Below are positions 1 through 14,720 of a stretch of 64,000 nt of DNA, piece after piece. The notes beneath the pieces were generated by a model. It was not told the DNA's origin. It ran no database searches and worked only from the letters and a program-made list of their open reading frames with translations. The stretch is from Panonychus citri. Its lineage: Eukaryota; Arthropoda; Arachnida; Trombidiformes; Tetranychidae. The position numbers were made by a program, and so were the translations under genes. Position 1 is the first letter of the stretch, and every line of letters starts with the position of its first letter. The stretch lies in assembly GCF_014898815.1 (NCBI RefSeq), contig NW_026515506.1, positions 186,001-250,000 on the forward strand. Reading direction: 5' to 3'.

Positions 1-2930
1 TCATTTCTCTCTCTCTTTTCATCTTCTCACGGTTTATGTTTCGATTTTCCTTCCGAAAAATGAATTCCAACTGTAACGATAAATTCAGTTTTCTATCATG
101 AGGATAACAAAAAGTTTCCATTCAATTGAAACTAAGTTATTATAACAAGTGGAAGAGAACAAAAAAAAAAGTTTATTATTTAATAATAAACTCTAATTGT
201 TGTTTGATTTGATCGATGTTGATTAAATTAAGATCAAATTATCATGTGTGTTATCATGATTGAGAAAAGTTTCAATTCGAATGGTCCAATAGACATGGAA
301 AAGAATTTACAAAAAGTTCGAAACTCGAAAACTTTTTTTTTTGTTCTTCCTTCTTTCCTTTGATTATTGTTACATGATAATTATTAATACGATGGTCAAG
401 CAATAACAATTAACTTAATTATCTCACCAACATGATGATAATGATACAATTTTTATTCTCTCCTTGAAACAATCAGTTTAAATTGTCATCATCACTTTTT
501 AATCATTAATGATTATATATGTGATTTTATCGCTACGATTATCGTTTCCTCTTAATCATTATGATTAACGAAAATTGTTGATTGTAATAATTTAAATTAC
601 CACTTTTTGTTTAAAATTTATCTCGACCTCTGTTGACATAGATATTATCTCATATTCTGTTAATCTAATCGTTAATTAAGTAAATTGTTTGGTAAATCAG
701 TTGATTGATATACATTTTGTTTAGATTAATGTTATTATTAAATCAACTCTTGTTGACCTGTCAACATTTTTGCTTTAAGTGTATCAATAATTATTATCAT
801 GATAATAACCATTAGGATTATCCTGATTGTGGTCCAACAATTTAAATTGCTTACAACAATCAGAAACTGTTGGTCAGTTATTATTATTATTGTGACCACT
901 TGATCATTTCTTGATTGTTGTTGTTGTTGTTGATTAGTTTACCTTAACTCATTTCCAATCAAATTATATTAATCAGTCAAAAATTGTGAACTGATTGTGA
1001 TTATTATTTATTATGTTGATCTTAAAGTAAACCTTAATTGTGATTAGATTAACTTTTTTTTCTGGTATTAAACTTGATTCCAATTGTTGTTGTGATTATA
1101 TAATTATCTTAATCTTTTATGAGGTAAAAAATTTTCTTAATTGTATTAACTCAATCAAATTAGATACACACACATAAATACAATTGATTGTCAATAAGTT
1201 AGAAACTCTCAACAATTTGTTAATTAATCAACCAAATGATTGATTAATTTACTTATTACTTAGGTAATCAGAAAGTAAACTTATACAATTAACAATCAGA
1301 AAAGTTTGTCTTTCTTAATTAAACTTTTAAATTTAGTCTAATCAATCAATTTATCATTAGTCTGATTACAATTTGAGTGAACACAAATAATGTAATTGTA
1401 ACAATTAACCAACGGAAATCAATTGTATTCAAATCTTATTGTTAATTGTTTGATTAAAACGAAATCTTTTTTTCCACTGCTTCCATCAGTTAGCAACAAT
1501 TAACTAATCACAATTTTTACACCAATAATCAAGTTAAATTGTAACACAATTGATTAACAACAATCTTACCTGGAGATTTTTTCTTTCATTCAAATGATAA
1601 TCAATCAATTAATGATTAATAGATTAAGGAAAATACAACAAAAAAAAACAGTTTTTGATTCAGTTGATTGTTCATGATTAACAAAATGTTCATCTTGTTG
1701 TGTTAATGTATATTGATTTTAATTGAAACAATTTATTTTTAATTCACTTGTAATACACAATCAAATTAACTATCGACCTTCAAACAGCAACATTGTTAAT
1801 CCACACCCTTGTTGTTATCGTTAATTGTTATCAATTTGATTTTCCCAACTAAATTCAGTTTACCAGTAACATGAAATAATCAACCCATCAAGTTAATCAA
1901 TGATCGCGAGGTTTGTTGATTGTTGTAAATTAAATTGTATTGCTTTCAATTCACAGTCAAAAAAATGTAAATTGTTGAATGTTCATTGCCTTGGAAATGT
2001 TAATAATCAGATTCCCATGGTAAAAGTTTTCATGTATCATGAAAAAAATCAAGGATATTAGGAAGTCCCAACATCGGAAATATATGTTTGCATCAATTGA
2101 TGAGATTTGATTGTTTTTCTTGTTGTTGATGTTTACCATTTTGTGATCTGTCAATTTGATAGTTAACAGTGTTAAACTGTTTTCACAATTATCTTACAGG
2201 TAATTGTTGATTGTCAACTAAATTAACGTTTAAAATATGATTATGATTATTACTTTTTGGATGGTTATTATGAGAATTTAAGTTAACCGTGTCATTTTCA
2301 GGCCTTTAGATTATTTTTTAGTGTTTCCGCTTTGTAAACTTTTTCCCTCTCTCATTTTGCATTCTCAAAGTATCATCATCATCTTCATCATCATCGTCGT
2401 CATCTTCACCATCTCCTCCTTCATTATTTTCAGTCTTCACTTGATCTTCACTCTACAATATCAAACTCTATGTTTCAATTTCGTGTATTACAATTGTAAC
2501 TGAAAGTTTTCAATTGTTTCATGTTGGTTCCTCTTCACTTGAATATCATTTTGTCTCTCTCTTACTCCCTCCCTTGGTGAAGATGATTTCAGTGATGATA
2601 ATAGGATGAGAAACTCTTAAGCTTGAGATTCTATCATGATCCTGATCATTCGTTGTGTTTGTCAGGCCTGAAGAAGAAAGAATTTGAATCATGAGAAAGG
2701 AAAAAAAAAGTTCTAACCAAGAAATCAGGTAGTTTGGTTGCAGTTCGATGGTCAAATATTACTTGGGTGTGCCATTCGATATATCGACAATTGACAAATG
2801 ATTTAATCTCTAATCTAATCGTACAATTTCACCTAATTGAACTGATTTAGATTCTAATCCAAATTAAATTGTGATTACATCAAAGACACGTAGATATCTC
2901 AGCTTATTGTTGTTGTTTCATCTGTTAGGT

Positions 2931-2956
<26 letters not shown>
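2931..2956. repeat. (GA)n microsatellite
   Basis: Uninterrupted GA dinucleotide tract of about 13 units in non-coding DNA. Confidence 0.9.
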
Positions 2957-2961
<5 letters not shown>

Positions 2962-4501
2962 ACAATTAACGCACATGATGATAATTAAAGATGATGCAAA
3001 TGATGAGGAAAAGGGAGACAGAAAAACAAAACTTTTCTCACGATTATTGTAAGTCAAATGAACGCTGAAGAGACAAACCACTGAAAAGGTCAACTTGTAA
3101 CTGTTAAGTTAAAAGTGGCCTTAACGGGCTTAAAGGTCAGTTTATTAGACAAAATGTTCACAAGAAAGGTAGAGACTCATAAGATTATCTCTCTCATTCT
3201 TGAGCTGAGTTTGTTTCCGATTCTCTTTTTGGTCACACATTCTAACAGTAAAATCGTTTCAACCGGAAAACCAAAATTTCCCGCGCTCGAGAAACAAAAA
3301 GTTCTGAACTCGACCATTCACTTAATCACACGGTTAAGCTTGGATAATTGTAGATATTTGCAATATGATGATTAAGAGTATGATGATGATCACTATTAGA
3401 ATTTATAAATTGTAACAATTTTCAAATTTCTCTCACTAATTACAAGTTAATTGTTAACAAGTTAAGCGATTATATTCATGAAAAATGACTTAATTTAATA
3501 TTGTTAATTTCATTACTAAACCAATTGGGGTCAACAATTAGATCAAAAGTAAATCAACAATAAAAAAGAGACTTTTTTCCGTAACTAAATCAATTCTCAT
3601 ATATTCACAGTTAGTTTTTTCTTAATTGTAATTAAAGTGATAATGTTATGATCGTTTTTTCTGATGACTTTCACCTTTAATTACAATTAACAAGATTTCA
3701 CTTTAATTGTCATTGCAAATTTCTCATGATTACATATCGAAAGGGAGAGAGAGACAATTAAGAAGATGAAGTGAAAAAAAAAGTTTTTCTTTCGAGTTGG
3801 TTAGTTGGCTTATCGTTAGAACCATTTTGCCAATACTCGTAATCTTAAGGTTTTAATGATAATGAGAGCGAAACCAATTGTCTTATTCATCATGATCATC
3901 ATCTTCATCATCAATTTAATCATTGATGTAGATAAATAATCAATGTAATAATAACAATCATCGGGTAACAATATCATTAGAACATCAGTTAGAACAAAAA
4001 AAAATAAGTTTCTTACAAACTCGATGTTCACATTAATAAACATTAATTTCATTCTCACTTTTTGATGATCATCTGATTATATGAATTATATAATAATCTT
4101 TAGGTTCACTGATCATGACAATTAGATATTGTATCGAGTGAATCGAATCAAAAAAAAGGGTCAATTAATTACCGATTGATTAACTGATTATCACAATTTA
4201 ACCTTTAATTGTCAATGATCAGATAATAATAATGAACAAAACAAAACCCCAAAAACTTGAAGCTTATAAATTAACAATCAAGAAACGACTACATGTTAAT
4301 TGTAACCAATACAGTTAATCATTTGTGATTTCAATTAGCATAAAGATGATTTTAATTTAATTGTCAATAATCAAGTTTCCAGATTAATTAAGCAAAATTA
4401 TTTTTTCATTATTTAAATTGCAAACTTTTAACTTAAATAATGATAAATCCTTTTGACTAAGTAAATGCTTGAATCCAGGTAAATATTGAGGATAAGTTTT
4501 C

Positions 4502-4517
4502 ATAGCCTCGAGGCTAT
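4502..4517. repeat. 16-bp perfect palindrome
   Basis: ATAGCCTCGAGGCTAT reads identically on both strands. It is a GC-richer island in very AT-rich surroundings. No function is evident. Confidence 0.7.
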
Positions 4518-7500
4518 TTAGTAGTTTGCTTTTAATTGTAAATTTTTTGTTATTTTAAACACGCAATGATGAGGATGATGATGAGGATGTGGATCAAGAA
4601 GATGATGAGGATGATTTTTGAGCATCTTCATCCTGGTGGCCCTTTTTTTTTACTTCAAAAAGTTGAATCTCTTCAGGTCCGGTTTTCAATTAAGGTTCCG
4701 GTCAGTAAATTAAGATGAACACTGAATTTACAGTTATATTAATTTTTGGCTTAATAATTTTCTTTTCTTAATTGTTGTTACCAAATTAACCAATGAAAAT
4801 GATTAAATTTCATCTAGTATGATCAATACAGAATCAAGGTAATTTTTTTTAGGTACTTTAATTGTTACTACACAATTAAAAATGGGAACAATTTAACCTT
4901 GTCAATGTTAATTTGCTATTTACCTTTTTTTTTCATTGCTACTTCAACAATCAAATTAAATCATCAATAATAAATTGAAGTGATTAGGTTAACTATTAAT
5001 AGTGATGATCAACGTTTCTTATTTGATTGTTGATAACTTTTTTTTCACTATCAATGATTAGCATTTGTATTGGAGTCTGGTTAAGGTTGATTAAGATTAG
5101 ATTAAAAGATTAAGGTGTAATCAATGTTTTCCAATATTTAATTGTTGATCATAATCAAACCCAAAACCATTAACGGTAGATTTAGATGAATGTTAATCAA
5201 CTTTGATTTTCGTTAATTGTGATCGATATAAATCTTTGGGTATTGATATGAGATAGAAACGAAAATCGATAAACTTTTTTTTTGAACTTTTCGAACTCAA
5301 AACTTTTCTTAACTAACTGTTCTAAACTATTCTAATCAACTCGATAATCACAATTATGATTATCCAAGTGATCAGATTTGATTACAATGAATATAAACAT
5401 AATCATCATTTGACAATTAACTTTGTAAATGGTTTCAATGATTAATAATGATAATTATTATTCAAAAACGATTAAGATAATTTCGTTGTTGTTGTAATAA
5501 TCAACTTTTTATATATAACAATCAACAGGTTAATGATTAATAATAATAAGGTGTTGATCAGTTTAACTAATATTTGACTAAGTTGATTGTCAAATTGTTG
5601 TAATAATAATGATGATGAGCAGCAATTTAATTGTAATCGTTACGAATCATCATCAAAATATAATAATAATAATGAAAAAAAACTTCGTTGACGAAGTGAA
5701 AACTTTTATCAAACTTTCTGAATAATTTATTGGTTAAAATTGATAATTAACTTTATTAATAGTTGATTGTTGATGATTAAGTTTCTCGAATGATCATTTT
5801 TGATAATTTTATTTTTCTTTCATCTTTTTTTTTACTGTCAAAATGTAAATATCACATTTGCATCATAAATTATTCAGTTAATCATAAACAATTAATTGTC
5901 TCCTTCCATTTTTAAATTGTTTGAAAAGTCAATAGTTTTAACGATAATCTGTTAACTGTTACAATCAAATACCAATATCATTGATTGAAATTTAAATGAT
6001 TTCTGTTCACAATCAATAATGAAAATCTCAAACTATTACAATTATACAGACAATGGAAAACTAATTGTTATTGTAATTTATTGATTTGTTTAAATATGAA
6101 TCTTTATTTTTATCATACTTTCATTTCCATCATCATTATCATCCTCATCCTCAGCATCATCTCTCCCCCCTGATGATACTTTAGCACCTTCACCATCAAT
6201 TTCATCTTCATCTTCATCTTCATCTTTTTTTTGGGTTCGTGTTTATTTTACTCACCAAGTGACCTAAATACTTTCAACGAGTCTGAATGATGATGATGAT
6301 AAAGGAAGATAAAGAAAGGGAATAAAGAAAGAGAAAAGATCACCGGTTCTTTTTTCTTCAATGAAACTGGTCTCATCATCTTCCTCATCTTCCTCATCTT
6401 CTTCATCGCTACCAGGTCAATCATCATCTTAAAGAGCCTTAAATTGGCCTGAAAAAAAACATCACCATAACTCATGTAATCATCTTCTTGTTACTATTAT
6501 CATGTTAATTAACATTAATTAATGACAATCATGATTAGTTTTTGACAATTAACTGTTGGCTCTTGTTGTTGTTTATATTTTCTGTCTGATTGTTGGATTA
6601 CTTTGCAATTTAATTTAATTGTGAATTAAAGGATTGATTTGTGTTTTTTTTTTCTTGATGAATTTCTTGTTTTCTGGGTTTACCCTTTTTCTTACACTTT
6701 GCAATTAACTTTTTTTTTTTAATTCTCTTCTTGTTATTATTACTTTAATTCAGTAGTTAATTGTTAATTTAATCAATAATTTGATCCAAGGTAAAGGGCG
6801 AGATTATAAACTTGTCGTTAATTTATTATTATTATCGTAACAATTTAAATTGTTGCGATTAATTAATAATCAATTTTCTGGTTTACCTTGAGCATAATTC
6901 AAACAATTTATCCGGTTAATCATTTGGTAGTCTTATGAGTTACTATGTAATCAAAACTGAATTAACTCTGATTACAATTAACGGATTTCTTGTCTGTCTG
7001 TCAAGTTTAGATAATTAATCTTTACCTCTCAACAATTAACTTTAATTCTCATAGAGCTTATCATTATATTATCAAAGTTTTCATCGTAATCAGATGATTT
7101 AATTTGATTGCTACTCTTGGTTTTGATTGTAAATACTTAGCAAGACAATTTAAAGTTTCTTATTAACAATTTACATCGTTAATTGTGAACTAAATTAACT
7201 TATATATACCTTTCTAATTGTGACTCTTTCAACTTTAATCGTAACCTAAATTGTTGTTACTGTTGACCAATTGATTGATTAATATTAATTTAAAATTGGT
7301 AAAATTTAAACTAATCAATTGTTATAACAATTTATTGGCAATTGAAAATCAAATTGTGATATTAAACAATTACAATTGTTTGTCATTCTAATCAAGCACA
7401 TTTTAGATATTAAATAATAAAAAAACTAATTGTTAAAATAATTAACATTGATTGTTTAAAGGTTGAACTTTAATTGTCAACAATTTAGGTTACCTACTAA

Positions 7501-10009
7501 TAATCAACTCGAAATCAATTTTTCATTAGATTCAACCCTGAAAACGATGTTATTAACACGGAAATTAACTGATCAACGATTTAATTGTCATCTTGATTTG
7601 TTTCCAAGTTTAAAAATCAACTAACGTAACAATTAACTAATTGTTACAAGAAAAAAAATCAAAGTTAATTGTTAATTGAAGTAAAATCTTTGACTTTCTA
7701 ATCCGTTAATCCATGATAAAAATACATTTTCTGTCTTGATTGTTTATTAAATTGCGATGATTGTGATAACTGTTTAGTTAATTGTTACCTTGATTGTTGA
7801 TTCTTCCTCTTCCTCATCAATTCACTTTCAAATCACATCATTTTGTCATCTTATTTATCTTCATCTTCATCTTTATTGTCAAAATGTTGACTCTTTTGTT
7901 ATGACAATTTATTTATACTGAATAATAGTTGATGATAATAAATTCAAGTTGTTTAAATTGTTAATCAGATATTGATTGTGATTGATTGATGGGTTAAGAT
8001 GATGATGATGATCAGTAAATCAGGATAAGCTTTTGGGATAATAGGAAAATGATTGGGATGAATAGTGATGAGAAGCGTGATTAATTGTCTTGTGTAATTA
8101 ACGCTTCATATCAGTAATGAATTAAGTTAATTGCCAAGACAATTAGTTTATTAACCTTTTCAATTTGCCAAGCCCTTTATGTCGAGGGGTTAAATAGTTG
8201 TAGTAACAACAACAATTAACTTTGAAAGGATCACAATTACAAACCTTGACACTAAACAGATAACAGTAATCAAGGGTGACAAGTTTAACAATCAATTAAT
8301 TCCCAGGGGCAATTGTGCAATAAAACAATCTGACAATCAGTTGATTTAGTTTGCATATAAAGAGATTGTAATTTAAATTTAAAGTACGTATTAAATTGTG
8401 ATGAATGATTTGATTGGTGAGCTCGGAAAACTTTTTTTTTCCCAATTAACTGTTAATATCAATTGTGTGTGTGTGTGTAGTGTAGTGTATGTTTGTATTT
8501 ACTGATTAATACAATTGAATTAAAAGTTTTTTTTACCAAACAATTTAAACAATATTATCACGGGTTAATCAAATTAAGGCCAAGTCACAATTCCCATGAT
8601 GAGGATGAAAAATCATCTTCATCATCATTGTCATTTAAATATTGTTGGTTTTTTTTTCTTAAACCTCCTCAAGTCTAATCGGATAATCGTGAGTATAAGA
8701 GATGAGAAAAAAACAGTTAAATAGACAGAAAAAAAAGAAAGAGGAAGATAAAAGAAGACAGAGAATTGGAGAAAGAGAGAGAGAGGTTGAGGGAGAAGGT
8801 TGAGAAATTAAAGTGAACTTGAATCCCTTATCTTGTTGACCAGTGTCCAGTGTCCACCACAACTTAGAGTAGGAAAAAAATGTCCCACATACACAATGTC
8901 CATTGAGAATCCACTGTTTCTGACCTTAATAGGTTTTCATCACAATTATGGCTTAATCATCATTATCATCATTATAATCATCATCGTTATTATTAGTCTA
9001 AAGAATTGACAACAATTTAAATTTTAATTGTAATTGTCTTTTCCTAATTTAACTCGTTGACGTTTCTATTATTATGAATGGTCACTTTTTTTTGCCACTC
9101 AAGACAATTGAATGACCATTTTAAACTGATCATAATATAATTGGATAATATTAAGATTAACAATTAACTTATTATATTTTTTTACATTGACTACAGTTGA
9201 TTAGTTAACTGGATTGTTATTATTATCCTGATTAACTAATCACTTTCGGATGATTCAATTGCTTTTTTGTTAAAGTAAACATCTTCTCCCTATGTTGATT
9301 AACTTGTTATCCCCCAATTAATTTTAATCAACTAATTAATTAATTGTGAATCATGTTCAATTACAAGTTAATCAATTGAATCAAATTAAATGAGTTGTCA
9401 TTGTTTTTTTGTACTCATCTGAATCCATTGAGATAACAACAACAATTAACAACTGGAAATTACAATGTGACAATTCAATTTAACTGAAATCACAATTAGC
9501 AACAAAAAGTTGATTAGTATTTTTAATTACCTTTCCACCATCAGTTTCATTATTAATTTGATATTAATCATGATAACAATTAAATTGACATCCAAGGCTA
9601 CAATTTAATCATCATCACATCTTATTTACATAATGATGATCATCTCATCATCTAATTCAATTCTGATTTATAATAAGAAGTTTTTTCTTATGCTAATCTT
9701 TCACCTTGCAATTTACTAATTGTAACAATAATCTTAATCATAATAAGACATTTGGCCTTCACCGTTAATTGTTGATTAATTTTCGTAAACAATTAGCTTA
9801 ATATAATGACGGAGAAAAATAGTTTTCATCGACACACCCAAAGTGTTAACTTTTAATTTTCATTTGTTCACTTATTACAATTAAGAAAGTGAATATAAAA
9901 TAATAACTAAATCACTCACAATTAAACATAACGGTGATAATATGTATTAATGATTAGGTAAATTGTTTTCACATTGAACAATATGAAAACAATTATGATT
10001 AACTGGACA

Positions 10010-10030
10010 ATAATAATAATAATAATAATA
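10010..10030. repeat. (AAT)n microsatellite
   Basis: Seven AAT units in non-coding DNA. Confidence 0.85.
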
Positions 10031-10510
10031 ACGTTACTTGAACAGCAATTAAATTGGCCACCATTAGATTAGTAAATGTTAACTAATCAATCAAAAATTA
10101 ACGAGCAACAATTTAATATATAATGAATTGTTTTTCTTACAACAATTTAGATCGAGGTGAACATGTATTTTTTTTTACCATGTGAAATTGTGATTAACTA
10201 ATCATGATCAGTTTCAATCAAACCATATCATTCATATTTAAGAGATAGATTAACAATTTAAAGTTAATTGTAATCAAATTTCATGGCTACTGGTTAATAG
10301 ACAATTTAAATCATTCACAAAAATCAATCCGATCATTTAACCTTGTGGAAAAAAAAAGTTACTTCATTTAAATTTGGTGGAAAAAAAGTAAATCAAATTG
10401 TAAATTAAATTAAATTACATCAACAAGTGAGAAATGAAATTAACATCATTGTCATTTCGTAGGCGATTATTATTATCATCATTATTAACCTGGAAAAGGT
10501 AGTTACCTGG

Positions 10511-10526
10511 TGATGATGATGAGTAA

Positions 10527-10561
<35 letters not shown>

Positions 10562-10563
10562 AA
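10511..10563. repeat. (GAT)n microsatellite
   Basis: Two GAT tracts separated by a short interruption. The opposite strand reads as poly-Ser, which explains the small open frame seen there. Confidence 0.9.
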
Positions 10564-13337
10564 TAATGTTACCATTAAAGGTAAATTGTGAGTGGTTAAC
10601 AAATCAAATTGTTGTGTGGTTGTAATCATTGGAAAGTAACAATTGAAATGATTACATTGAGAGGGTGATAGTTTTGTGTGAGTGTCACTTTCAGGACAAT
10701 TTCATCATCATCATCATCATCTTCATTCATCATCTTCAATTTCATGATAAAACTTTCACTAAACTTTTTCCTAAACTCAACAATCATAATCATCTCATTC
10801 ATAAGATTATTATTATTTACTAATCTCCTTTTCCAGAATCATTTGAATATCAAGCTGAGGAAATTTGTTAATTTCTTATTCTTGGATTTAACCTAATTAA
10901 CTTAATCACTTTTAACTCTTTCACTTTTCGATATATCCAATTCGGGTAACTGTTAATTGTTGTAACATTTTCTCAATCATCATCATCATTATCAACAATT
11001 AACTCATTCAATTTTCATCTCTAGTTTTTTTTTCTGTTTATTTGATTACATCTAATTCATTGGTTTTATATAAAGTTCAATGGCTTTAGTTTTATTATGT
11101 TGACCTGATACTTTTTATCACCATCATTTACAATTAGATTTGATTGTTGTGTTAATCAGTGGTAATTTAATTTTCTTTCATTACTTAGTATTATAATCAA
11201 ATCAAATTAACTGATTTGATTTTATTCCGATTGTAATATTTATATGTATTCAACCTTGAAAAACTAAAAAAGGTTACAATCAATTTTTCAAATTGAGAAT
11301 CGTAACAATTTACTGATTGTGATTAAGTATTAAAATTATTATTATTATTATTTAGTTAATCAGGTTATCTATTAGTTAAATTAGCATTAAATTGTTTGAA
11401 CAGTATTGTTAATATATTATTATTATTACTTTAACAATTTAAATTTAAAATTATTCTGATGATTACAAAACTTTTCCTCAACTTTGGATTAACAATTAAG
11501 ATTAATTGTTGATCTAATTTTGTTGATTCCTTTTCTAGTGTATTGGTCATTGATTTGCTTTTATTACAACTCAATTAATTAACTGTTACAATTTAATAAT
11601 AATAATAATATAATCTATTAATATTAAGTAACATAGTCAATCAATGGACCAATTAATTTGTTTCTTGGCTTAAAGTTGATAGTTTTTTTTTGTCTTATTG
11701 TTAATCTTTGATTAAGATTTGATTTTAAATTGTCAGTTCATCTGAATCCAAATCAGGGTAAAGGATTAACAGTTAAATCATTGATCAAGTGATAATTTAA
11801 CCAACAATCAATAGATTATCAATGATAACATGTATTAATTATCAACAGTTGATTGTTATTAAACTGATTGTTGATCTTAAAGATATGAGAATGAAAAAAT
11901 TATATTGGTTACACTTATTACCTTTTGATTTTTTTTGATTATACATTTAATTTGGTTTACTAATCACTTGATTGTTGATTTACAATTAAAGTGACAATCA
12001 AAAAATATCAAAGTTAATCCGTTTTTTTTTTCATCTATCAATACATTGATTATCAATTCAAACTAAATATACAATAGTTAACAATTAAGGTCAATGGTTT
12101 AATAACTGTAATACTTAATTTAGTTGTTGTATTAATTGCTGGTTGTTAATTGTTAACAATTAGTACAAATGGTAAGCAGGCAAAAAACAACAAACAATTG
12201 CAATCAAATAATATATTGTAAATTGTTAAGCAACTCAATCAATTGATTCTTATGTTAATATGATAAAATTAATTGGATGATTAAATTAGTAACAATATGA
12301 AAAAGGTAAATTGTATAAACTACAATTAAGTTAATCACAATTAACCAAATATAACCAAGAAAAAAAATAATCATCTTGAACTTGAACATTTTAATGATTT
12401 TCATGATGATTAAAGTACAATCAAATTGTTCATCAAGTGAATTTGATCAACAATTAAGGTAAATTATTGTAAAAATTAACCGGAACTATATTACTTTCAT
12501 AATGATTAAGTTGATTAATGTTTTTACAATTGAATAATAGTCTAATCGTTGTTAAATTGTTGGAGACAATTTAGTAAATCATAATTTTGTTCAGGTACAA
12601 AAAAAACTTTGATTTTAATGGAAATCAAGTTGAAAAAAATGATAAAGGTTAAAACCTTATGGATAACCCGTTGGAAATGATTAAATAATCAACAATTAAC
12701 TTTTTAAATAGAGTCAAGTTGCCGTTAATTGTGATTGTAATGATTAAGATGACGATGATGAAGCTCATTGATGGGTGAAAATGTATATCATCATCATCAT
12801 CAACGGAAACAACAATTTAACCTTCAATAAGTTACATATAAGATTAAGGGGTTTCTATAAACAGTTAAATTGTTGATAATTTAACTGGATTATGTTGACT
12901 AACTAATGATTTAAGATTATGATTATGATGATAATGGGTTAAGGAAGGATGAAGATCTTGATAGTTATCATCATCTCTATGTTATAAATATAGTGTTATT
13001 AATACGTTAATCAGCCAACCAGTAATAGTAAATTAAGTGTAGTTGATTAGTTGATTATTTTTTTCTCTCTCAAATCAAATCAGGTTATTATTATTAACTA
13101 TTACCAATCCCATAACAATTATGATTAAGATTGTTGCTGTTTGTGTCGTTGACGATAACATTGATGCGGAACTGGTTACAATTTATAAATTGTTACTGTT
13201 GTTCAAGTTATATAATTTACTGTATTTCTTTATATCTTTCATTGACTTTTTATAATCAATCCTTAATCGTGACGACAAATCATCTTAATCATTTACAATC
13301 AAGAGCCTGTGTCTAGCTTGGATTGATATCTAAGTGT

Positions 13338-13434
13338 AGGAGGAGGAGGATGAGGTGGTGGTGGTGGTGGTGATGGTGTTGGTTGTGATGATGAAGATGA
13401 AGATGAAGATGAAGATGAAGATGAAGATGAGGAT
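13338..13434. repeat. Compound GGA/GGT/GATGAA repeat
   Basis: An AGG run, then a GGT run, then a tandem GATGAA hexamer array. This is the largest compound simple repeat of the upstream desert. Nothing around it supports coding use. Confidence 0.85.
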
Positions 13435-14370
13435 GCTAATGGTTAGATTTGCACTTTAATAACTGTTTTTTGTGCTATTACCTTGATGGTTATTGATTAT
13501 GATTACCTATGATTTACTAATTGCTGTTGTTTAAATTATTATTGTGCAACATTTTAATCACGACTGAACTTTATAATGACATAATTTAAAGTATTAAATT
13601 GATTATAAGTTTGCTGTTAATCAGATTTAAACATTATATTAAATATATAATATGAAAGTTATTTTCATCTTAATTTGTTTATTTGATTAACGGCCAGTTT
13701 AAAGATGATAAATTGTTTGGACTTGATCATGATGGTGATTAGTAAATTATATTAAGCTTATTTGTCCATTGATGATGATGATGATTGACCTAAAATTAAT
13801 AAGAGAGAGAGAGAGAGATGATGATGATGATAGTTAAAGAGGAACATGATTACTATTAAGAGACGGAAGATGAATTTTGATTATATGTAAGGAGAGTCCA
13901 CTTGTTGGTCAGTTGCAGGTCAGAAAATAAAATTGTTCGGTTCTTATCGTTTTCTTAACTAAATATCGATAAATATTACCTTTGATTCTGATGGTATGTT
14001 AATTGTTATGAAACTAAATTTAAACTTTTGTTGACGCTATTTAAGATTATTGGTCAACAGTATCATCATCATCATCATCATTATCATTATCATGAGAGTC
14101 CATGTTATTAACATGAAACCAAATAAAATTGATAATTATGATGACGAGAAAGTCCCGTTAACCTAATATGTTCATGTACCTGATTGTTGATTGTTTTGCA
14201 TTTATTTGATTATGTTTTTCATGATCATATTGTAAGTTTTGTCCGAAACAATTTACTGATTGTTGCCTTTAAAAAAAATAATCAGACTAAATTGTTGCCG
14301 AAAGTTGAACGTGAAAAAAAGTGGGCCTACAATTGATTCCAAACGCCTTTTCTATTGTTCGGAGTTGAGT

Positions 14371-14378
14371 AGGAGAGA

Positions 14379-14411
<33 letters not shown>

Positions 14412-14426
14412 AGGGAGAGAGAGAAG
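14371..14426. repeat. GA-rich purine tract
   Basis: Imperfect (GA)n tract about 300 bp upstream of the start codon of the large mucin-like gene. Such tracts can be bound by GAGA-type factors in arthropods, so a promoter-proximal role is possible, but only the repeat itself is visible. Confidence 0.75.
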
Positions 14427-14720
14427 ATGAAGAAAGAGAATGATGATGAAAAGAAAGAGATGATGAGAGTGAGCTGAAGATAACGAAAAAGAGAGTAAAA
14501 AATGAAGATAATGATGATCAGTTGATTTGAATCATTCGTCTGTTGGTTAACCTTTTTCATTTGCTTTCATTTTGGTATCACTTTCAATGAGCGATGATCA
14601 AGTGACGATAATTAATAAATTACAATTAGTTGATTCAGTTATCATGTTGAAGTTTATTTAAGTTACTTTGTTTGTGTTTCCATTTATTAAGTTTCCATTA
14701 TTATTATTATTTGATTTTAA

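Larger units (their letters stand above)
1..14720. other. Long gene-poor AT-rich region
   Basis: I find no convincing coding region here on either strand. Open frames are short (under about 90 codons), low in complexity and often built on microsatellites. The DNA is dominated by A/T with very frequent CAATTA, TAATTG, CAATCA and TGATTG words and scattered (ATG)n, (CAT)n and (GA)n tracts. I saw no tRNA-like A/B boxes and no transposon ends. It probably contains the promoter, and perhaps untranslated exons, of the large plus-strand gene starting at 14,721, but nothing marks them. Confidence 0.6.

Noticed and set aside
3115..3375. 86-codon open frame in the upstream desert
   Set aside because: No family resemblance, no splice partner, starts at a non-ATG codon, and composition matches the surrounding AT-rich DNA.
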